DNA from: Balaenoptera acutorostrata
Taxonomy: Eukaryota; Chordata; Mammalia; Artiodactyla; Balaenopteridae
Assembly (NCBI RefSeq): GCF_949987535.1
Contig: NC_080077.1
Span: 41,434,561 to 41,498,560, forward strand
Direction of reading: 5' to 3'
DNA: 64,000 bases
The notes under the pieces were generated by a model. The model saw only the letters and a list, made by a program, of their open reading frames with translations. It had not been told where the DNA came from and did no database searches. The position numbers and the translations under genes are program-made. Positions 33,591 to 47,540 of the stretch are shown here, in pieces; positions within the stretch are counted from its first letter, which is position 1; the number at the start of each line of letters is the position of its first letter.

Positions 33591-36500
33591 TTTCTTCCAA
33601 TCCAGAAAACTCCTCACAAATGTAGAGGCATTAAACCAGAATGTCATGCAGATCACAGGCGATCCACTAAGAAATTACAAAGATAGACAGAAAGGAATCT
33701 CGCCTTTTATATAGCCAAGCAGATAAAATCCATTACATAAATGCTCTCAAAATAAACAATAACTAGTCCTCATATGAGAGGACTTGATAGCACCATTTAT
33801 CAAATATAGTTTATTCTAAATTTACTTGGTAGTTGGAGTGATCAACTGTGTTAGCTAATTGACTTAATCCAAAGGAAAAATAAACTTCTTATGCCTTTAT
33901 GACAAGAGGCAATTTTGAAACTTGGAGCTAGGCTCCCTCAGAAGTTAGGCTTCTACCTGCTCACGGTAACTGGGAAATAGGGCACTATCTTTCTTGAAAA
34001 TTACATTTCAAGGAGATCATTACTAGGTTCTTAGGAAATTTGCAGCTGTCTAACTATGCAGCAAGTCTGTCGCAAAGCAAAACAGTTATCAAAATCACTG
34101 TAAAATAACAGAATTACTGAATTTTTTTAAAAGTTAGCACATTATTTGCCTTAAAGGAATAAACTTTGAATATATCATATCAATGGTGAATGGTTAAATC
34201 AGATTCTTGATTAACAATAGACAAATATTTTTCTTAGTCATACATTAATTTTACAAATTGTTGTGATATCTTCTTTATTGTTTGCATTTTCAAATGATTA
34301 ATGATCTAAAAATTATTTGTAGTTCCTTATGAAGTCTTGCCCAATCCAAGCCTAAGGAGTAGCTTAACTCTAGAGCCTGATAATCTAAAATTTTAATTAA
34401 GAGATTCCCTTGCAAGGTCTAGTAAATTTCTCCTAAGTTTTAGTCAATCATATAAGTAGCATTATATTTATATGATGATTTAGGCCCTGTAGTAATTATT
34501 CTGTCTACCCCAATAATTTTTCCCAAAATTGAAATACAAAGACCTGCAGCCATTATCTAGTGTCAAAGATTTATTATGAGGCATCCATTAAAATGTACAA
34601 ATTAAAGTTCTAGTGTTTAATTTATATGTGTTTAATTGTTTAGGTGTTGAAGACAAGCTTACCCTATAGGACATTTTTATTTTCTTTTTGTGTCCAGTAT
34701 ATCACTGTTTATACTATTGTAACAGTCAATCAAATTTCCATGAACAATTGGCATTCACTTTTCTTTATCTATTCTGGGTCTGCAGAGAACTTACATCCCA
34801 AAGTTAATCAAGTCGATTTTTTTTTGCAGTTTCTCTCTATAATGCCAGATTTCTGTTTATCTGTAAATTAGATGTTATTTTTTTTCTTTTTTACATCATC
34901 CTTCCAATAAAACCAGTTAACAAAACATTTTTGTGTCAAATTTAAGGCTTAAGTACTTGGATACATATTAGTTACTTTTACTTTGTCATTCTCAAAAATT
35001 AATGAAGATGCATTCTACTGTTTGGGAGTTGTATGGATAGTCAGCTTCTCTCAGCTACCATTTTCCTTGATGTGGAAATCTGGACCCTGACATGCTTATT
35101 ACTCCATCAAAGGAGCAAAGTCTGCTGTTTGAAGAACTCTATACAGGAGCCAGGGTACCTATCATGCATTGGGGTTATAAACTGAAACATGGGTGGGGTT
35201 CTTCTGCAAAGTTCTGGGCACAAGGAAAAGAAGCCCTTAAGTGATTAATATCAGCTGGCATTCAAGGTCTGTGGATGACTGAGAGTCCTGGGTAGCTTTT
35301 CAAAAATTATCCAAATAGGAAAGACTGGTTTTCCTCACATTGAGTTAAGAAAAATGTAAATTATCTGATACTTTTGTCTCCCTTAATTCATCAGCTTAAT
35401 AGCTTGTTTGTTTGCCTTTTTCCAAGTGATTAGTGCAGCTATTCTCCATCCTATTGTCTTCACACAGGGATACAATCTTTTATCTAATTCTCAGTTATTC
35501 TCTGATTAGGTCTCTATCATGTCTGCTTCCCTAACTACATGGTGTTTGGATGATATGTGATGCTTGGAGGTGGAATTGGGCAAAGACATGAAATGGATTC
35601 AAGTTGGGCCACAAGGCTCATAAGCCTGTGACCTTAAACAGAACAGGTAATGAAGTCGTGCCCTCATTCTTTACAGAGAAATTTACTAGTGAAAGGAGCT
35701 ACCCTCTTAAAAACTCATCACCTGACCCTTCACCAAAGTCAGTGTGGGGCAGGGAAGGATAAAGAGGTTCTCTCCATGGGAAGAGATGGAGCAGGGACAG
35801 CAGAGAAAGGAGGAGGGTTCTGTGAAAGGCAAAGAGCTTTTAATTCTCACATTTTCTCTTCCATTTTTCTCAATCTTTTCTTTTGGCAATCCAACTTATT
35901 TTTAGTTGTTTTTCTTAGAATTATATTTATTGCATAAATGCCAGTAATTTACTTGCCTAGGATGAGGCCTAAGAGCCTGAGCAAATACATTAGTTTAACC
36001 AAATCAAAGTAACTGTCCATAGACCACTGCAAGACTGGATTCTCATATACGCACCTCAGATATAACAGAGTTATTACCCCTTTAAGAGAAAAGAGTAAGA
36101 GAAAATTCCTTTTTCCTGCAGGAAAAATTCCTAGCTTGCCATATTTTCTAATCATATGGCAATCCTGACAGGATTTCAGAGCCTGTATTATTCATACTAT
36201 TCAGTAGTAAAATCTTGAATTTGGAGAGCGTGCTTTGTCTGGCTTGTATTCCAAAGCAGCAGAAATCTAGAAAGGTTACTTTATATTTCAGGATCTCTTA
36301 CTTAACTGATGTGTGGCCACAGATCTTCAGCAGGTCCACTCAATTCAGAAACTGCCAGACTTTGCACTGACAACATTTCTGTTGCCTCAGTGGAGGCGCT
36401 CCATTGCAGATCAAGGTGGGGGGTGGAGAGGGACAGTTCTAATTTCCTTGTAAATATGGTGTATTCTTCCTTTAACCCAATTTTGAATGTTTGTCCCTCC

Positions 36501-39500
36501 TGTGAATTTCTCAGTTGTGTAAAAGTGGATACTAATTGTGAGTCTTACGTTAAACCAAACACAACTATTTACCAGAGAGACTGGTAAACTCTTCTTTTAT
36601 CACTAATTCTAATAACCATCTTAGTAAAGTCTCCCAAGGGAGATGTTTATATGTAGTGACAAACTGGCTCACTTCTTAACTATGCACTCTTTAGTTTCTG
36701 TCTTTTTAAATTTAACTAAAACGATTAGGCTCTGCTGCATTTTGCCCACGCTGAGCTTCAGCCTGGACATTGCTTTCATTACCAACAGTAAACTAGTGCA
36801 ATCATGTGGATCAACTTGTTTGTTTTCCTTCTCTCAAGGAATCAGTCATGTGCTGCCTGAAAACCATTGTTTTATATATATGTATATACATATTTTTTGT
36901 TTGTTTTGCTTTGTTTGTTTGTATTTTTAGTTGTTAAAGGTGGAAGGAAAAATCTAATGCTTGTTACTGGGTCTTGGTTGATGGCTAAAGATTTGACATT
37001 GATAGATGTTGTAATCCTAATAATATAGAGAGGACTCTTCTTACAAAATAATATGAATCACATTCTCTTAGTGAATAAATTTCCTGAAATTAAGGTAGGG
37101 AACCTCACGAAGTTTTTTCACAAATTCCAGAATGTGCTGCACAGCTGTTACTTGGGTTAAAATTTAATCTTGTATCTTTTTATCTTTACATATTTATAGA
37201 ATTTAACTTAAAATATCATTTGCATATTATTCTACTTAGACGTTGTGAAGAGTTGACTTACTCAAAGAATTTTAAGTTTTAAATACTCTTTCAAATTTCT
37301 CAGACTAATTCCCTAGAACTGTTAATGCATTACTCCACTACTCTCAGTAGCTAAATGTCTTCTATAATTATTATAAATTAGGTTAGAGAGATATTCATTA
37401 ACTTTTACTAGGGAAAACCTTATAGAAAAGTGCCTGAAAATGGGCATAAGTAACATCCGTGCCTAAAATATCATGGATCCCCGTGAGTCCTTTCATCTTT
37501 TTATACCATCTTTTTGGTTAATAAGAAAATAAGTCATGGAAAAAGCAACATTGAAGAGTAAAAGCAAGGCCTAGTTCAAAAGGAAGACAAATCTCTCCTG
37601 CCATTGTAGAAGTACCTCTTACTGTGATTTTGTTTCATTCTGACTCTTAAGCGTAAGCAGAAATTCCAGTGAAACTAAGTGATTTCATTTTAATTATGAC
37701 CTACTTTCAAACAGAGTAGATTGGTAGAACTCCATGCACTTAATAAGTAGCTGTATCTCCTGAAATACATTTGGTCTAGCCATGGTTATTGAACACATAT
37801 TCAATGAATATTTCAAATTAAAGCAGCTGGCTCTATGGATAGGTTAAGTGAAGATCAATTTACATTCTTTCACTACTCTTCTGCAGTTCTCAAATATGAA
37901 AGCAAAATGGCATAATTTCTCATTATAAATAGAGCAAATCTGGATATTGAGAGCCAAACCATTTTAAAGGTATTGTCCATTCTTTCCTACTCTTGGACTG
38001 ATTATCAGACATGTAGCTTACAAAGGCATCTTACATTATGATTGCTTGTTTATATTAAATTGAGGAGCAAGGGTAGTAAAACTTATATATGTCCACTTGT
38101 TAGCAGCTCTGTCAAGAAACACCTCATATTGGAGGAGGTGTATATAAAATAATATGATTATTTTTGTTACTTTTGAGGGTCAGTGACCCGTGTTCTCTTC
38201 TCATGGTGAATGGTTAAGATCTGATTTTCTTACAATCAAGGTAACTAACCACTTTGGTGCACGAATAAATCAAGAGTTAGAAGTGAGATGAAGTCTTGAG
38301 TAAAATCTATTTTAGGTGAAATCAATACAAACTGTTGACTGAATTCAATCAAGTGAATTTTTAAACTTGGGAATATAACTAGTTAATAATTAACACAAAG
38401 ATGTTTTAATACAATAGTAAAGATGAGGAAAATATTTGGCATGAAAAAATTAAAAGAACTTGTTCGAATAAAGTTTAACTTGATCTCAAGAAAAGTATGC
38501 CTGATAGTTTTCTATATAAGCAGATTTTTCTTTTCTCAAGAAATTACCAATGAAACAAAAATGGCTTTTCAGCTTTTAATTTGATTTTCAAACTAATAAG
38601 CAACCTTAAAAATAATATAAACTGAGTAACCTCTTCATATTTCATAGGTTAACAATATTTTTATCTTATCCTAAAATAGCATTTTCCAAAATATATTCTG
38701 TGGTACAGTGGTTCTAAGAGATGCCAATAGGTGTTCATGATTGTCGACAAAAGAGCGAGGATTTCATGCTTAAAGAGGCTGGGAAATTGCTAGATTGAAA
38801 GTATTTCTTTACAATAGAAACTTAAACATGCTCATAATCAAGGCAAATATCCAAGCAGGGAAATCTAGTGTGCATCTTCCTCAAACTGAGTTTGCCACAG
38901 AACCCATTTTGGGGAAGAATACCTTGTAGATTAGGTTCCATGGAATACTAGTTTTAAAAAAGTTTCTCAGAACCTTTTGGGAAAAACCTTTTCAACTTGA
39001 TATAAAAATACTTATCTTAAATGAGAAATTGAAGTGACATGCATATTACCTCATAGCCCCTCTTGCTCAAGATGCCTTGTATAAAATTTTTATAAATATC
39101 TTAATTTCTTCAGTGTATTTTATATGAGAAAACTGTTTGACCCTAAACAAGTTAGTGCCTTATCTCATGAACATTTCTTGTAAACTTTACTGGCAGAGTA
39201 TGAAATTAACATACTTAATCAAAAAATAATGTTTAACATTAATATAGTTGCTGATAACAAAGCTGGCAGTCTCCTTTTTCCTTTTTCTGCCGAGTGCCAC
39301 CATGTTTTGGTCCTGTGAGAGACATTGCCTTGCTGAGAAGGGGAGAAGGGGAGAAGCTTCTGATTCTTGACGCAGCAAGAAACTGCTTTTTCTAATGCTT
39401 TTGAGGATATCTGATCTCTTTCCCACGTTGCAGAAATCTGAAAGTTACTCTGTAATTATTAACAGTCTGTGGAGTTAGCTTTCTTTCTCCTAGAAAAGCA

Positions 39501-41782
39501 GGGATTAAATGCAAAATCCTTTTACTTTTAGGGAAGAAAATTTTCTTTTCGCTCTCTTTATGTTGTCAACTTTTAATTTTTCTCTTCTTTGTAGTTTCTT
39601 CTTTAGTGACCTGAAATCACTTCTGATCCTCTCACATGTTCTTTCCCTGTCAACCTACTAATCTTATAGCCTGTGGTTCTTGCCCTTATTTATGAAAATT
39701 CCTCTAGACAGATAGAGTTTACATACTCATATAAGAAGAGACCTGGGGAGCATACAGGTGGAAGCTACAATCTCATGTGCAGACTCACTGAGTAAATCCA
39801 GTAGTCCAGTATTTATCATGTTTCAAAACTAAGACTCAGTGATCTGGCCAGAGCTAACCATGGGGGTCCAGATGTTTCTCTCCAGATACCATAATTCCCA
39901 CAATCTACAACTGCTTTATACATTTTATAATTCTTAAGGTGTCATTTACTTTCCTTCTGAATCTCAATATTCATCTTAAGATAATATGTTAAAATTTATA
40001 ACAGTACTACTGCTTGCATAGAATATTGGCCAAAATACTTGCTATATCATTGTACGTCTTTAGAATCTATTGCTTTCAGGAAAAAAAGACCTCTTCAAAT
40101 CAAAGTTTGTCAGTTTTTAAGTCAGATAATTATAAGAATACCAAACTGTCCTTGTATTTCAACCTGCAGTAAATTGAATTCAGGGATGATAATTTTTTGC
40201 ATAGAAGGCTGCCTCTTGGAAATAAACATCCTTTTGAAGCATCTGCAGTCTGTCATTTGAGAAAGATGGCCTTTTCACTTTGCCTCTAGTCCTTGCATAT
40301 CAATCTAATTGCAAGGTATTGCCACAGTTTTGTACCCTGAGTGATACTTTAGCTATAGATCCAAGAAAATAAAATTATAATAATAAAAAAGGAGTACTCA
40401 AGAGCTCATTTAATTCAATTCATTCTACCTAAATCTTTGGAAGATTGAAGAGTGGGGGAGGTAAGTAGGAAGAAAGGAGTCTGGTAAAGTGAATGTTCTT
40501 TTACTTCTTGCCTTGGTTTGCAAGGTAATGTTTTGACAACTGGTCATTGATAAATAAAAGGACAGAAATAAGTTTGGAAGATGTGGACCAGCACAGAGAG
40601 AAACAAGAAAGCATTGCAAACTAGCTAAATTGTCACTGACTTGATACAGAGAGCATTGAACTTTAATTAAACAAAAATCTTTAACACTTATTGTTAATTT
40701 TCAGCACACATGGCTCATAGTTGAAATTATGATTTTTGTCTTTTTCTTGGTGGCAAAAATCATTTTATTTTCATGGGGAGAGCAAAAATTAGCATAAGAG
40801 GTGAAAGTCCCTCAGGTTCATTAGGCCCCATCTTTATATGAGGACTATATTTTTTGCTCCAGATTTCCAGAACAATCCTAAACAAAGAAAACCTGAGACA
40901 GTCACTTGATGATTTATTGTTCAGAAAAACTGGGTCAGTGGTAATAAATAATCCTCATATATATATTTTTTGAGAATAATATTTTTATGAGAAGCATGCT
41001 CACTTTAAAACATTCTCACAAACTGCTACTTAGACTGTTGGTTGCCATGTAACAGTAGCAGTCTGTGTGGTTTCCCCCCAATACTGGAGCTCTTTCAATG
41101 AAAAAAGTTGTATTATAAATCAAGATCTTTTGATATCATCAATTACATTATGTGTATGTTCAGTTTCTTTCTATAAATGTTATCGAAGCTAGATTTTCAC
41201 AATATTTACATGGGAATCTTTTTAGATGGAAACATAGTTATTTCCTTTTGTTTCATCTTGAATGCAGGCAGAAGAAAGTCCTCCTTCCCACCCATTCAGA
41301 GATGTTCAGATACCTAAATTTCAAGATAGAGTCTCTTAACTTTTAGATTTGCTCCTTGTTAATATTATATATTCATTATTGTTATTGATAATTATTATAT
41401 TATTATTGATATTTATGTTATCAATATGTCAATTTACTAATCAACTTACTGATATTCTATCAATAGCTATTGATAATTTTTGTTATAATTAATAATATAA
41501 TAATAATCAAAAATAATATTAATGGTAATGAATACCGGTAAATGAATGCTTGCAATGTGCCAAGCACCATACTGGTTATATTTGATGTTTAATTAACCCT
41601 CAAAATGACCCTTATGAAATAAATATCATTTCCCTTTTTGAATTTGGAAACAGAATTAGAAAGGTTAGTTAACTTGCTTGTCACTTAGCTTGTAAGATGC
41701 TATACAGAATTTAAATGTAGTTTTGTTTGATTCTTAGCCACTGTGCTATGTTGTCTTGTTTTTCTTCCCTTTTAAATTTTTA
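33591..41782. other. Long stretch without a recognised gene or young element
   Basis: About 8.2 kb in which I recognise no SINE, L1, LTR or coding exon with confidence. Segments at 33600-34100, 35080-36180 and 36300-36840 are less AT-rich. They could be old LTR-element remnants or conserved non-coding DNA, but I see no diagnostic motif. The short frames here (for example 36309-36587 and 36643-36930) lack family resemblance. An AT-palindrome-rich tract lies at 41360-41520. Confidence 0.5.
41535..41725 (-). repeat. MIR SINE
   Basis: The plus strand reads TGTGCCAAGCACCATACTGG, then TTAATTAACCCTCAAAATGAC, ATCATTTCCCTTTTTGAATT and AACAGAATTAGAAAGGTTAG, followed by TTAACTTGCTTGTCACTTAG. This is the MIR complement. 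Confidence 0.85.
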
Positions 41783-41799
41783 TGTACTTTTATTTTTTT

Positions 41800-42162
41800 T
41801 TTTAATTAAAAAAAAATACATTTATTTATTTATTTATTTATGGCTGTGTTGGGCCTTCGTTGCTCTGCGTGGGCTCTCTCTAGTTACTGTGAGCGGGGGC
41901 TACTCTTTGTTGCGGTGCACGGGCTTCTCATTATCGTGGCTTCTCTTGTTGCGGAGCACAGGCTCTAGGCATGCAGGCTTCAGTGGTTGTGGCACGCGGG
42001 CTCAGTAGTTGTGGCTCACAGGCCTTAAAGCATAGGCTCAGTAGTTGTGGTGCACGGGCTTAGTTGCTCCACGGCATGTGGGATCTTCCCGGGCCAGGGC
42101 TCGAACCCGTGTCCCTTGCATTGGCAGGCGGATCCTTAACCACTACGCCACCAGGGAAGCCC
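41800..42162 (-). mobile_element. CHR-type SINE, full length, with target duplication
   Basis: A T-rich left end (its A-tail), a body with the GTTGGGCCTTCGTTGC and TAGTTGTGGC repeats, and the tRNA-like head ending CCACCAGGGAAGCCC. A duplication of about 16 bases, TGTAC(T/G)TTTATTTTTT, flanks it (from 41783 and from 42163) with one mismatch. It has the longer, older body type shared with 48892 and 50875. The 93-codon frame across it is not coding. Confidence 0.93.
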
Positions 42163-42179
42163 TGTACGTTTATTTTTTA

Positions 42180-43795
42180 TCTTGTATTGGTCTTTCATAA
42201 CTTAAGAGGGATGAATATATTTGATCATTTCCAGTAACTTTTGTTAATAGTAGAAAGAGATTGAATCTGGGTTTAAGAGATAATCAAAATAGGCAACAGA
42301 GGTTCTGGCAAAAGTAGAAATCACACAGAAAGATAAAATTTCACAAGAAAGGGAAGCAAGAGACATGTGTCAGAAAGTTTTCAAGTGTTTTTAAAAGCAC
42401 AATTTTATAAAATACTATTTAAACCACTTTTTAGTCATTCTTTTCACACAAATTTTATTCACTTGTTTTGTGCTCATAATATGGAAAACATTCTGATGGG
42501 CATTTAAGGTGAAACAAAAATGCATAAGATATGATTCCTGTCCTCAAGTAACACATTTCTGTGGGAAGGGTGAAATAAGACAAGACAAAAGTCAATGCAA
42601 TCAAGCACTCTCAGACAACTGTAAGTGCCTTAGCAGATCAGAAGCAGAAGGGTTGGGTCATCATAAAAACAACAGGTTACCACATTTACTCATATATTTC
42701 CCCCACTTCTTCCACTGAAGTGAGGATTGAAGAAATAATTTGCAGGAATAAAATATTTTCACTTACCACCTGCAGACAGTGTGCAACATAGGGATGATGT
42801 GACTAATATGGTATAGATAAACATACAAATAGAAAGTATTGAATGAAATAAACATTTATACTACATATTAAATATAATTAACTTCAGGTACCCTAGGCTT
42901 TATATTTTGGTATATATCTATAAGAAACATATTTTCCCATCAAAAAAGGCAGAGTAAACATTTTCCTTCACCAGTCAATTTTGTGACTGAATATAGCATT
43001 GTCAAAGTCAGAAGGAAATAGTGGTAAGATTATTATGAGGAAAGATATTGACTGGAAAGATATTCTCTGTATGAGGCCAAATAAAACTCAAAGGTAAAGT
43101 ATGGTGATTACACAGGAAATTACCATTTGTTTGCTCATTTTTTACCCATGAGATTGTTGCCCAGCACCATGCCACTCTTTAATTTTTTTTGCCAATAAAA
43201 TGTAGTCTATTTCCTTGCCGAACACTTGTAATCACTACTCAATTCTCTTATATTCTCTTCAAAAATAACTACCATCTTCCTGAAGTCCAAGGCCAGAGAT
43301 CAAATGAGTTGAAATGCAAAAGAATTATCATGTTTTAAATAGTTATATACTTCAACTCAGTCTTGGTAAAAGGATTTCTTTTTGAAAGAGAAAAAAAAAT
43401 ATTGTTTGGAGTGCTCAGATGTGAGTCATACTTCACAGCTGATGGTAATTTCCATAATCTCACAAGCGGAAACCAAAGTGTCTTAAATATTCTTAAACTT
43501 CCTCTCCCTGCATTGCACCTTTCAGGATGTAACCCTCCTTGAATATTAAATTCTACTGTAGCAATGATGATGTTTATCTAAAAGAAGCTCTGGTAAATAA
43601 ACATAGACTGCATTTAATAATTGTTAGTTTTTTAGAGAAACAGGCAGTGTGTGTGTGTGTGTGTGTGTGTAAAAATAACAAAGATAATTGTTCTTTAAGT
43701 CTATGTCAATACTTAAGAACAGTATCTCTGTTTAAAACCACATATTGTATTTTCATTACAATGTAAAAGAAGAATATTTGCAAATGACCTTTCCA
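42180..43795. other. No gene; probable L2 remnant at 42425-42620 and a (GT)12 tract
   Basis: At 42425-42620 the plus strand reads like the complement of an L2 3' region (GATTCCTGTCCTCAAGTAAC, then AATAAGACAAGACAAAAG). A perfect (GT)12 lies at 43647-43670. The rest is unassigned AT-rich DNA. Confidence 0.5.
43647..43670. repeat. (GT)12 microsatellite
   Basis: A perfect GT dinucleotide run of 24 bases. It generates the Val-Cys repeat seen in a spurious plus-strand frame. Confidence 0.97.
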
Positions 43796-43799
43796 TGTA

Positions 43800-44045
43800 A
43801 TAACTGGCTATAAATTAGCATGGACTCTAGATATAAAACTTAGGTATGAATCCTAACACTATCATTTACTAGCTTTGTAACCCAGGACAAACTATTCAAC
43901 CTGTCTGTATCACAGTATTTTCATTTGTAAAATGGAGAAAGCAATAGTACCTACCTGTAGAGTAATTGTTAAGTGTAAGTTTAACATGTAAAGCTAGTGC
44001 CTATCTCATAGCAGTTATTACATAAATTCTACCTATTATTAATAT
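43800..44045 (+). repeat. MIR SINE, nearly full length
   Basis: TTAGCATGGACTCTAGATA, then GTATGAATCCTAACACTATC, TTTACTAGCTTTGTAACCC, ATTTGTAAAATGGAGAAAGC and ATAGTACCTACCTGTAGAG. The whole MIR is present in order. Confidence 0.92.
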
Positions 44046-44925
44046 TCATATTTCCATGAATATTATTATTAACTGATTTTCCAGAAAAGCTAAACATCCT
44101 AATCTTTTAACTTGGTCATAGGTTCCAGTCTGAAAGAGAGTGACAATTTTCTACTTTTGCTGTTTTGTCTGTTAAATATTTAATACATAGAGATAGTATT
44201 TTACTGATACAAGAAGGATTTGATCTGAAGCCTGGCAAGCCATACAAATTCTTTGAAAAACCAGATTACAATGTCATGATAGATGATATACGTGGTATTC
44301 TTTCAAAGGGAAAACTTTTACTCCCAATTTGATAAGGTGAAACATATTGAAAATTATAGTATGTTGTCATAAAGCATAGTACACTGGTATATTTTATTGC
44401 ATTACCTACAGGTAGATCTTCATTTTTCAAATATATAAAGCAAAACAGAAAGAATACGTCAAAGAAGTCTAGATAATTTAAGTGAATTTGAAAGTATGCA
44501 GCAAATAGAAATAACCTTATTCTTACAAGCTGATTATAGTCAGAACTTTGTTAAAGTAGAAGAAGGAAGTGAATCATGTGAATTAACAGATCACTGCTTC
44601 TGTTTACTAGATTCCTCACTCCCCCTCCATATTCATTTCCGAAAAGTATTTATTTCAGAGGCAAGAATAGAGATAATACTTGGTCCTGAGACTTGCCTCC
44701 TTATACTATACTAGGATTGTCTTGATTAAGATTAGAAGATTTCTGGGAAGTATTAGCAGTTCAGGGGGATTTCATTTCATTTTGCTAGAACCCCCAACAG
44801 GGAATCTTTTCTAGAAGTCAGAAAGACAAGTGATAGTAGAGGAAATATATTTTTGGTTACTTGTTTCTAAATGTTCTGATTGTCAGAGTCTCTTGGAGAA
44901 ATTTTGAAAGCGCAGATTCCTTATT
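44046..44925. other. No gene or named element seen
   Basis: Unique-looking DNA. A 72-codon plus frame at 44496-44714 has no recognised motif. Confidence 0.55.
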
Positions 44926-44929
44926 TCCA

Positions 44930-45410
44930 CCTTGAGTTAATTTACTTAAAAATATTCAAAAATTATTTTGTGAGAGCCTGCTCTATGTCGGGCAATATTC
45001 TGGAGCCTAATGCAGCAGTGAATGAGACAATATCCATGTTCCCGTGGAGATTAAATTCTAGGAGGGATGTGGGGGGGGCTGGATAAATACACAAAATACA
45101 TAAACTCAGAGAAGATAAAACAGGATAATGGGAGGGCTGATTACTAGAACTGATTTCTAATTTTGGTTGTTAGAGAAGACTTCTCTGAATAGATGACACT
45201 TGAGCCAATAACAAAAATAAACCTTAGGGAGATTGGAGGAAGAGAATTTCCTGTGAAAAGAACTGAGAGCGCAACTATCCTGAAGTGATAACTGTGGAGT
45301 TTTGGAGAAACCAAAGGAAGGTCAGTGTAAGAAGCAAGATAATATGAGACATGGTCAAAGAAGGAGAAAAGAGGCTATAGAAGTCACAGTTAGGAGTGTT
45401 TTGGATATGG
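44930..45410 (-). repeat. L2 LINE fragment
   Basis: The plus strand reads GTGAGAGCCTGCTCTATGTC, then GGGCAATATTCTGGAGCC, AGCAGTGAATGAGACAATA, GTGGAGATTAAATTCTAGG and, further on, AGAAGACTTCTCTGAATAG. This is the complement of the L2 3' half in order. Confidence 0.8.
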
Positions 45411-45540
45411 TGTACTCATAGTCTATGTCATGGCTCTCTTTCTTGGTCTAGGGAAAAATCGCTTTATTACCACCTTCACCTGGGCCTTCAGGATTGTACC
45501 TTTTCTTGCTTGTCCTTCCTAGGAATATTCTGGGAGGATC

Positions 45541-45800
45541 TTTTTTTTTTTTTTTTGTATATGTATTTTATTTGTCTCATTTTAAATTCATTCTTAATAT
45601 TATAAAATATTTTATTATTATGAAATTATATATATACATATATGTTGTCTCCAATGTTTTCTGTTGCAAACATTACTGCTATGAACATCCTTGTGAATAT
45701 CTCTTAGTGAACATTGGCAAGGAGGTGTGTCAGGGAGTATACTTAGGAGTAGAATTGCTGGTTTGTAGGCAATGCCTTATCAACTCTTCTTGATCGTGCC
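45541..45800 (-). repeat. Old L1 fragment
   Basis: After a T-run at 45541-45556, the plus strand reads the complement of the late ORF2 region (TGAACATCCTTGTGAATATC, then GTATACTTAGGAGTAGAATT and GCTGGTTTGTAGG). Decayed; both edges are approximate. Confidence 0.6.
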
Positions 45801-46590
45801 TGATTGCTTTCAGTTGGTTGTGAGGATTGTAGCAACAGATTATTTTTGAAATCTTTCAGTCCATACTGCATAGAAGACTGTCTACAATGATAAGATTGGG
45901 ATAACTTGGGGCTGTCTCCTCAGTAGTTATCATTTCTGGTTCTGTACCTATAGAAAGAGCTTTAATACCTGCACAGAGAATCCAGTCTCCAGTTGCTGGC
46001 AAAACTTCTGAAAGTATTCTTCTGATGTCTTGCATTCTCTCTGTCCTGCTCAATTGTTTTTCCCTTATTTTTCTATTTTAGTTAGTTTACCCTACTGATA
46101 AGATGTAACTTCATGGGGGCTATGACAGAGACTTCTATGATACACTCAGCATGACCTTCTTTCACTTGCTAGTGTATTGTCCTTAAACTGAATGTATTTG
46201 CTTAAACGTGGTTCCCTCATGATGTTTTTTTTCTCATGAACAGTCCTTGTCCTCAAAAGAATAAATCCTTCTCATACCTATTTCTTTACTCTTTCAGCTA
46301 GGTTTCTGTATCACAGGTTAAGCTTAAGCTAACTTCCCTGCTATACTATCACCCTTAAGGCTCAGGTGAGAAGTGAACTGTCTGTGCAAGAATCAGTTTC
46401 TTGCTACAAAAAACTCAGTCAGCTTCATGATGTTGACTGAAATTGGACTTTAACGGGTTCCATCAAAAAATAACTGCAACTTCCCCTCCATTCCACTGGA
46501 TATTTCATATATTGAAGTTTATCTTATACAAGGTAGTTTTTTAGGTCAATCACTTACTGGCTCACAGTGAATCAGACTCAGATTTGGTAT
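45801..46590. other. No gene or named element seen
   Basis: Mixed-composition unique-looking DNA with no recognised repeat and no convincing frame. Confidence 0.55.
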
Positions 46591-46604
46591 AAAAAACCAC
46601 TGTA

Positions 46605-46911
46605 GGGCTTCCCTGGTGGCGCAGTGGTTGAGAATCTGCCTGCTAATGCAGGGGACACGGGTTCGAGCCCTGGTCTGGGAAGATCCCACATGCCACGGAG
46701 CAGCTGGGCCCGTGAGCCACAACTACTGAGCCTGCGCGTCTGGAGCCTGTGCCCCGCAACGGGAGGGGCTGCGATAGTGAGAGGCCCGCGCACCGCGATG
46801 AAGAGCGGTCCCCGCACCGCGATGAAGAGTGGCCCCCGCTTGCCGTAACCAGAGAAAGCCCTCGCACGAACCGAAGACCCAACATAGCCAAAAATAAATA
46901 AAGTAGCTATA

Positions 46912-46942
<31 letters not shown>
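46605..46942 (+). mobile_element. CHR-type SINE with internal 24-bp duplication, target duplication
   Basis: It starts GGGCTTCCCTGG. Pol III box A-like TGGCGCAGTGG (46617-46627) and box B GGTTCGAGCCC (46660-46670) are well kept. The tail is a pure A-run. A 14-base duplication, AAAAAACCACTGTA, flanks it (46591-46604 and 46943-46956). In the body GCACCGCGATGAAGAG occurs twice at a 24-base period (46790-46805 and 46814-46829), the same diagnostic duplication as in the SINE at 53856. High CpG content and the intact boxes point to a young insertion. The frames across it, on both strands, are not coding. Confidence 0.96.
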
Positions 46943-46950
<8 letters not shown>

Positions 46951-46956
46951 ACTGTA

Positions 46957-47540
46957 ATACGTGATGTTCAGTAATCTAAGCTGTTGTACTTTAGGATAAG
47001 AGGAAAACTATATGCTTTAGAGAAGTGTTGTGGAATACTTTGTTCTTTGCAAAGCACAGAAAAGAGAAGAAAGGGTTATATAAATAAATACTATGTGATC
47101 CAAGGCAAGAGTACAATACAAGAAATAAAAATCATTTCTTCCAACTCATCTTGAAACAAAACAAAAACATTTTCATATGAAGATGTTATTTTAAAACAGA
47201 GAAAACAAAAACTTCAACATCAATTGCACCATCAAAGTCTCAAAGATCAAGTTCTCAAAGATACAAATACATAGATATAAAAACGTGATATTTTAATCTT
47301 CATGGAAAATTAATGAAATAATACACAAGACACTTTTGTACCTTTAGGTAATAATATGTATGCATGTTACTGGATCCAGACAGTCATACTAATTAGTAAG
47401 AGAGCCTTCCTTTGGAATAGATTAAGATCTGCAATAAAAAATAGAGCAAGGAGAGATCAACAAGTATTCATATATATTGATACAATGCGGTTTTAGTCTC
47501 CTTTCATTGAATTATTATTTCAGCAAAGGAGGTTTTAAAT
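46957..47540. other. No gene or named element seen
   Basis: AT-rich, with an A-rich plus strand. No recognised element. Confidence 0.55.

Noticed and set aside
41360..41520. AT-rich inverted repeats resembling an origin or cruciform
   Set aside because: The sequence is built of TTATTGATAAT-type low-complexity units, and inverted pairing is expected by chance.
46578..46952. 124-codon minus frame and overlapping frames on both strands
   Set aside because: They lie entirely within a CHR SINE. The repeated residues reflect the 24-bp internal duplication, and the poly-Phe start is the A-tail.
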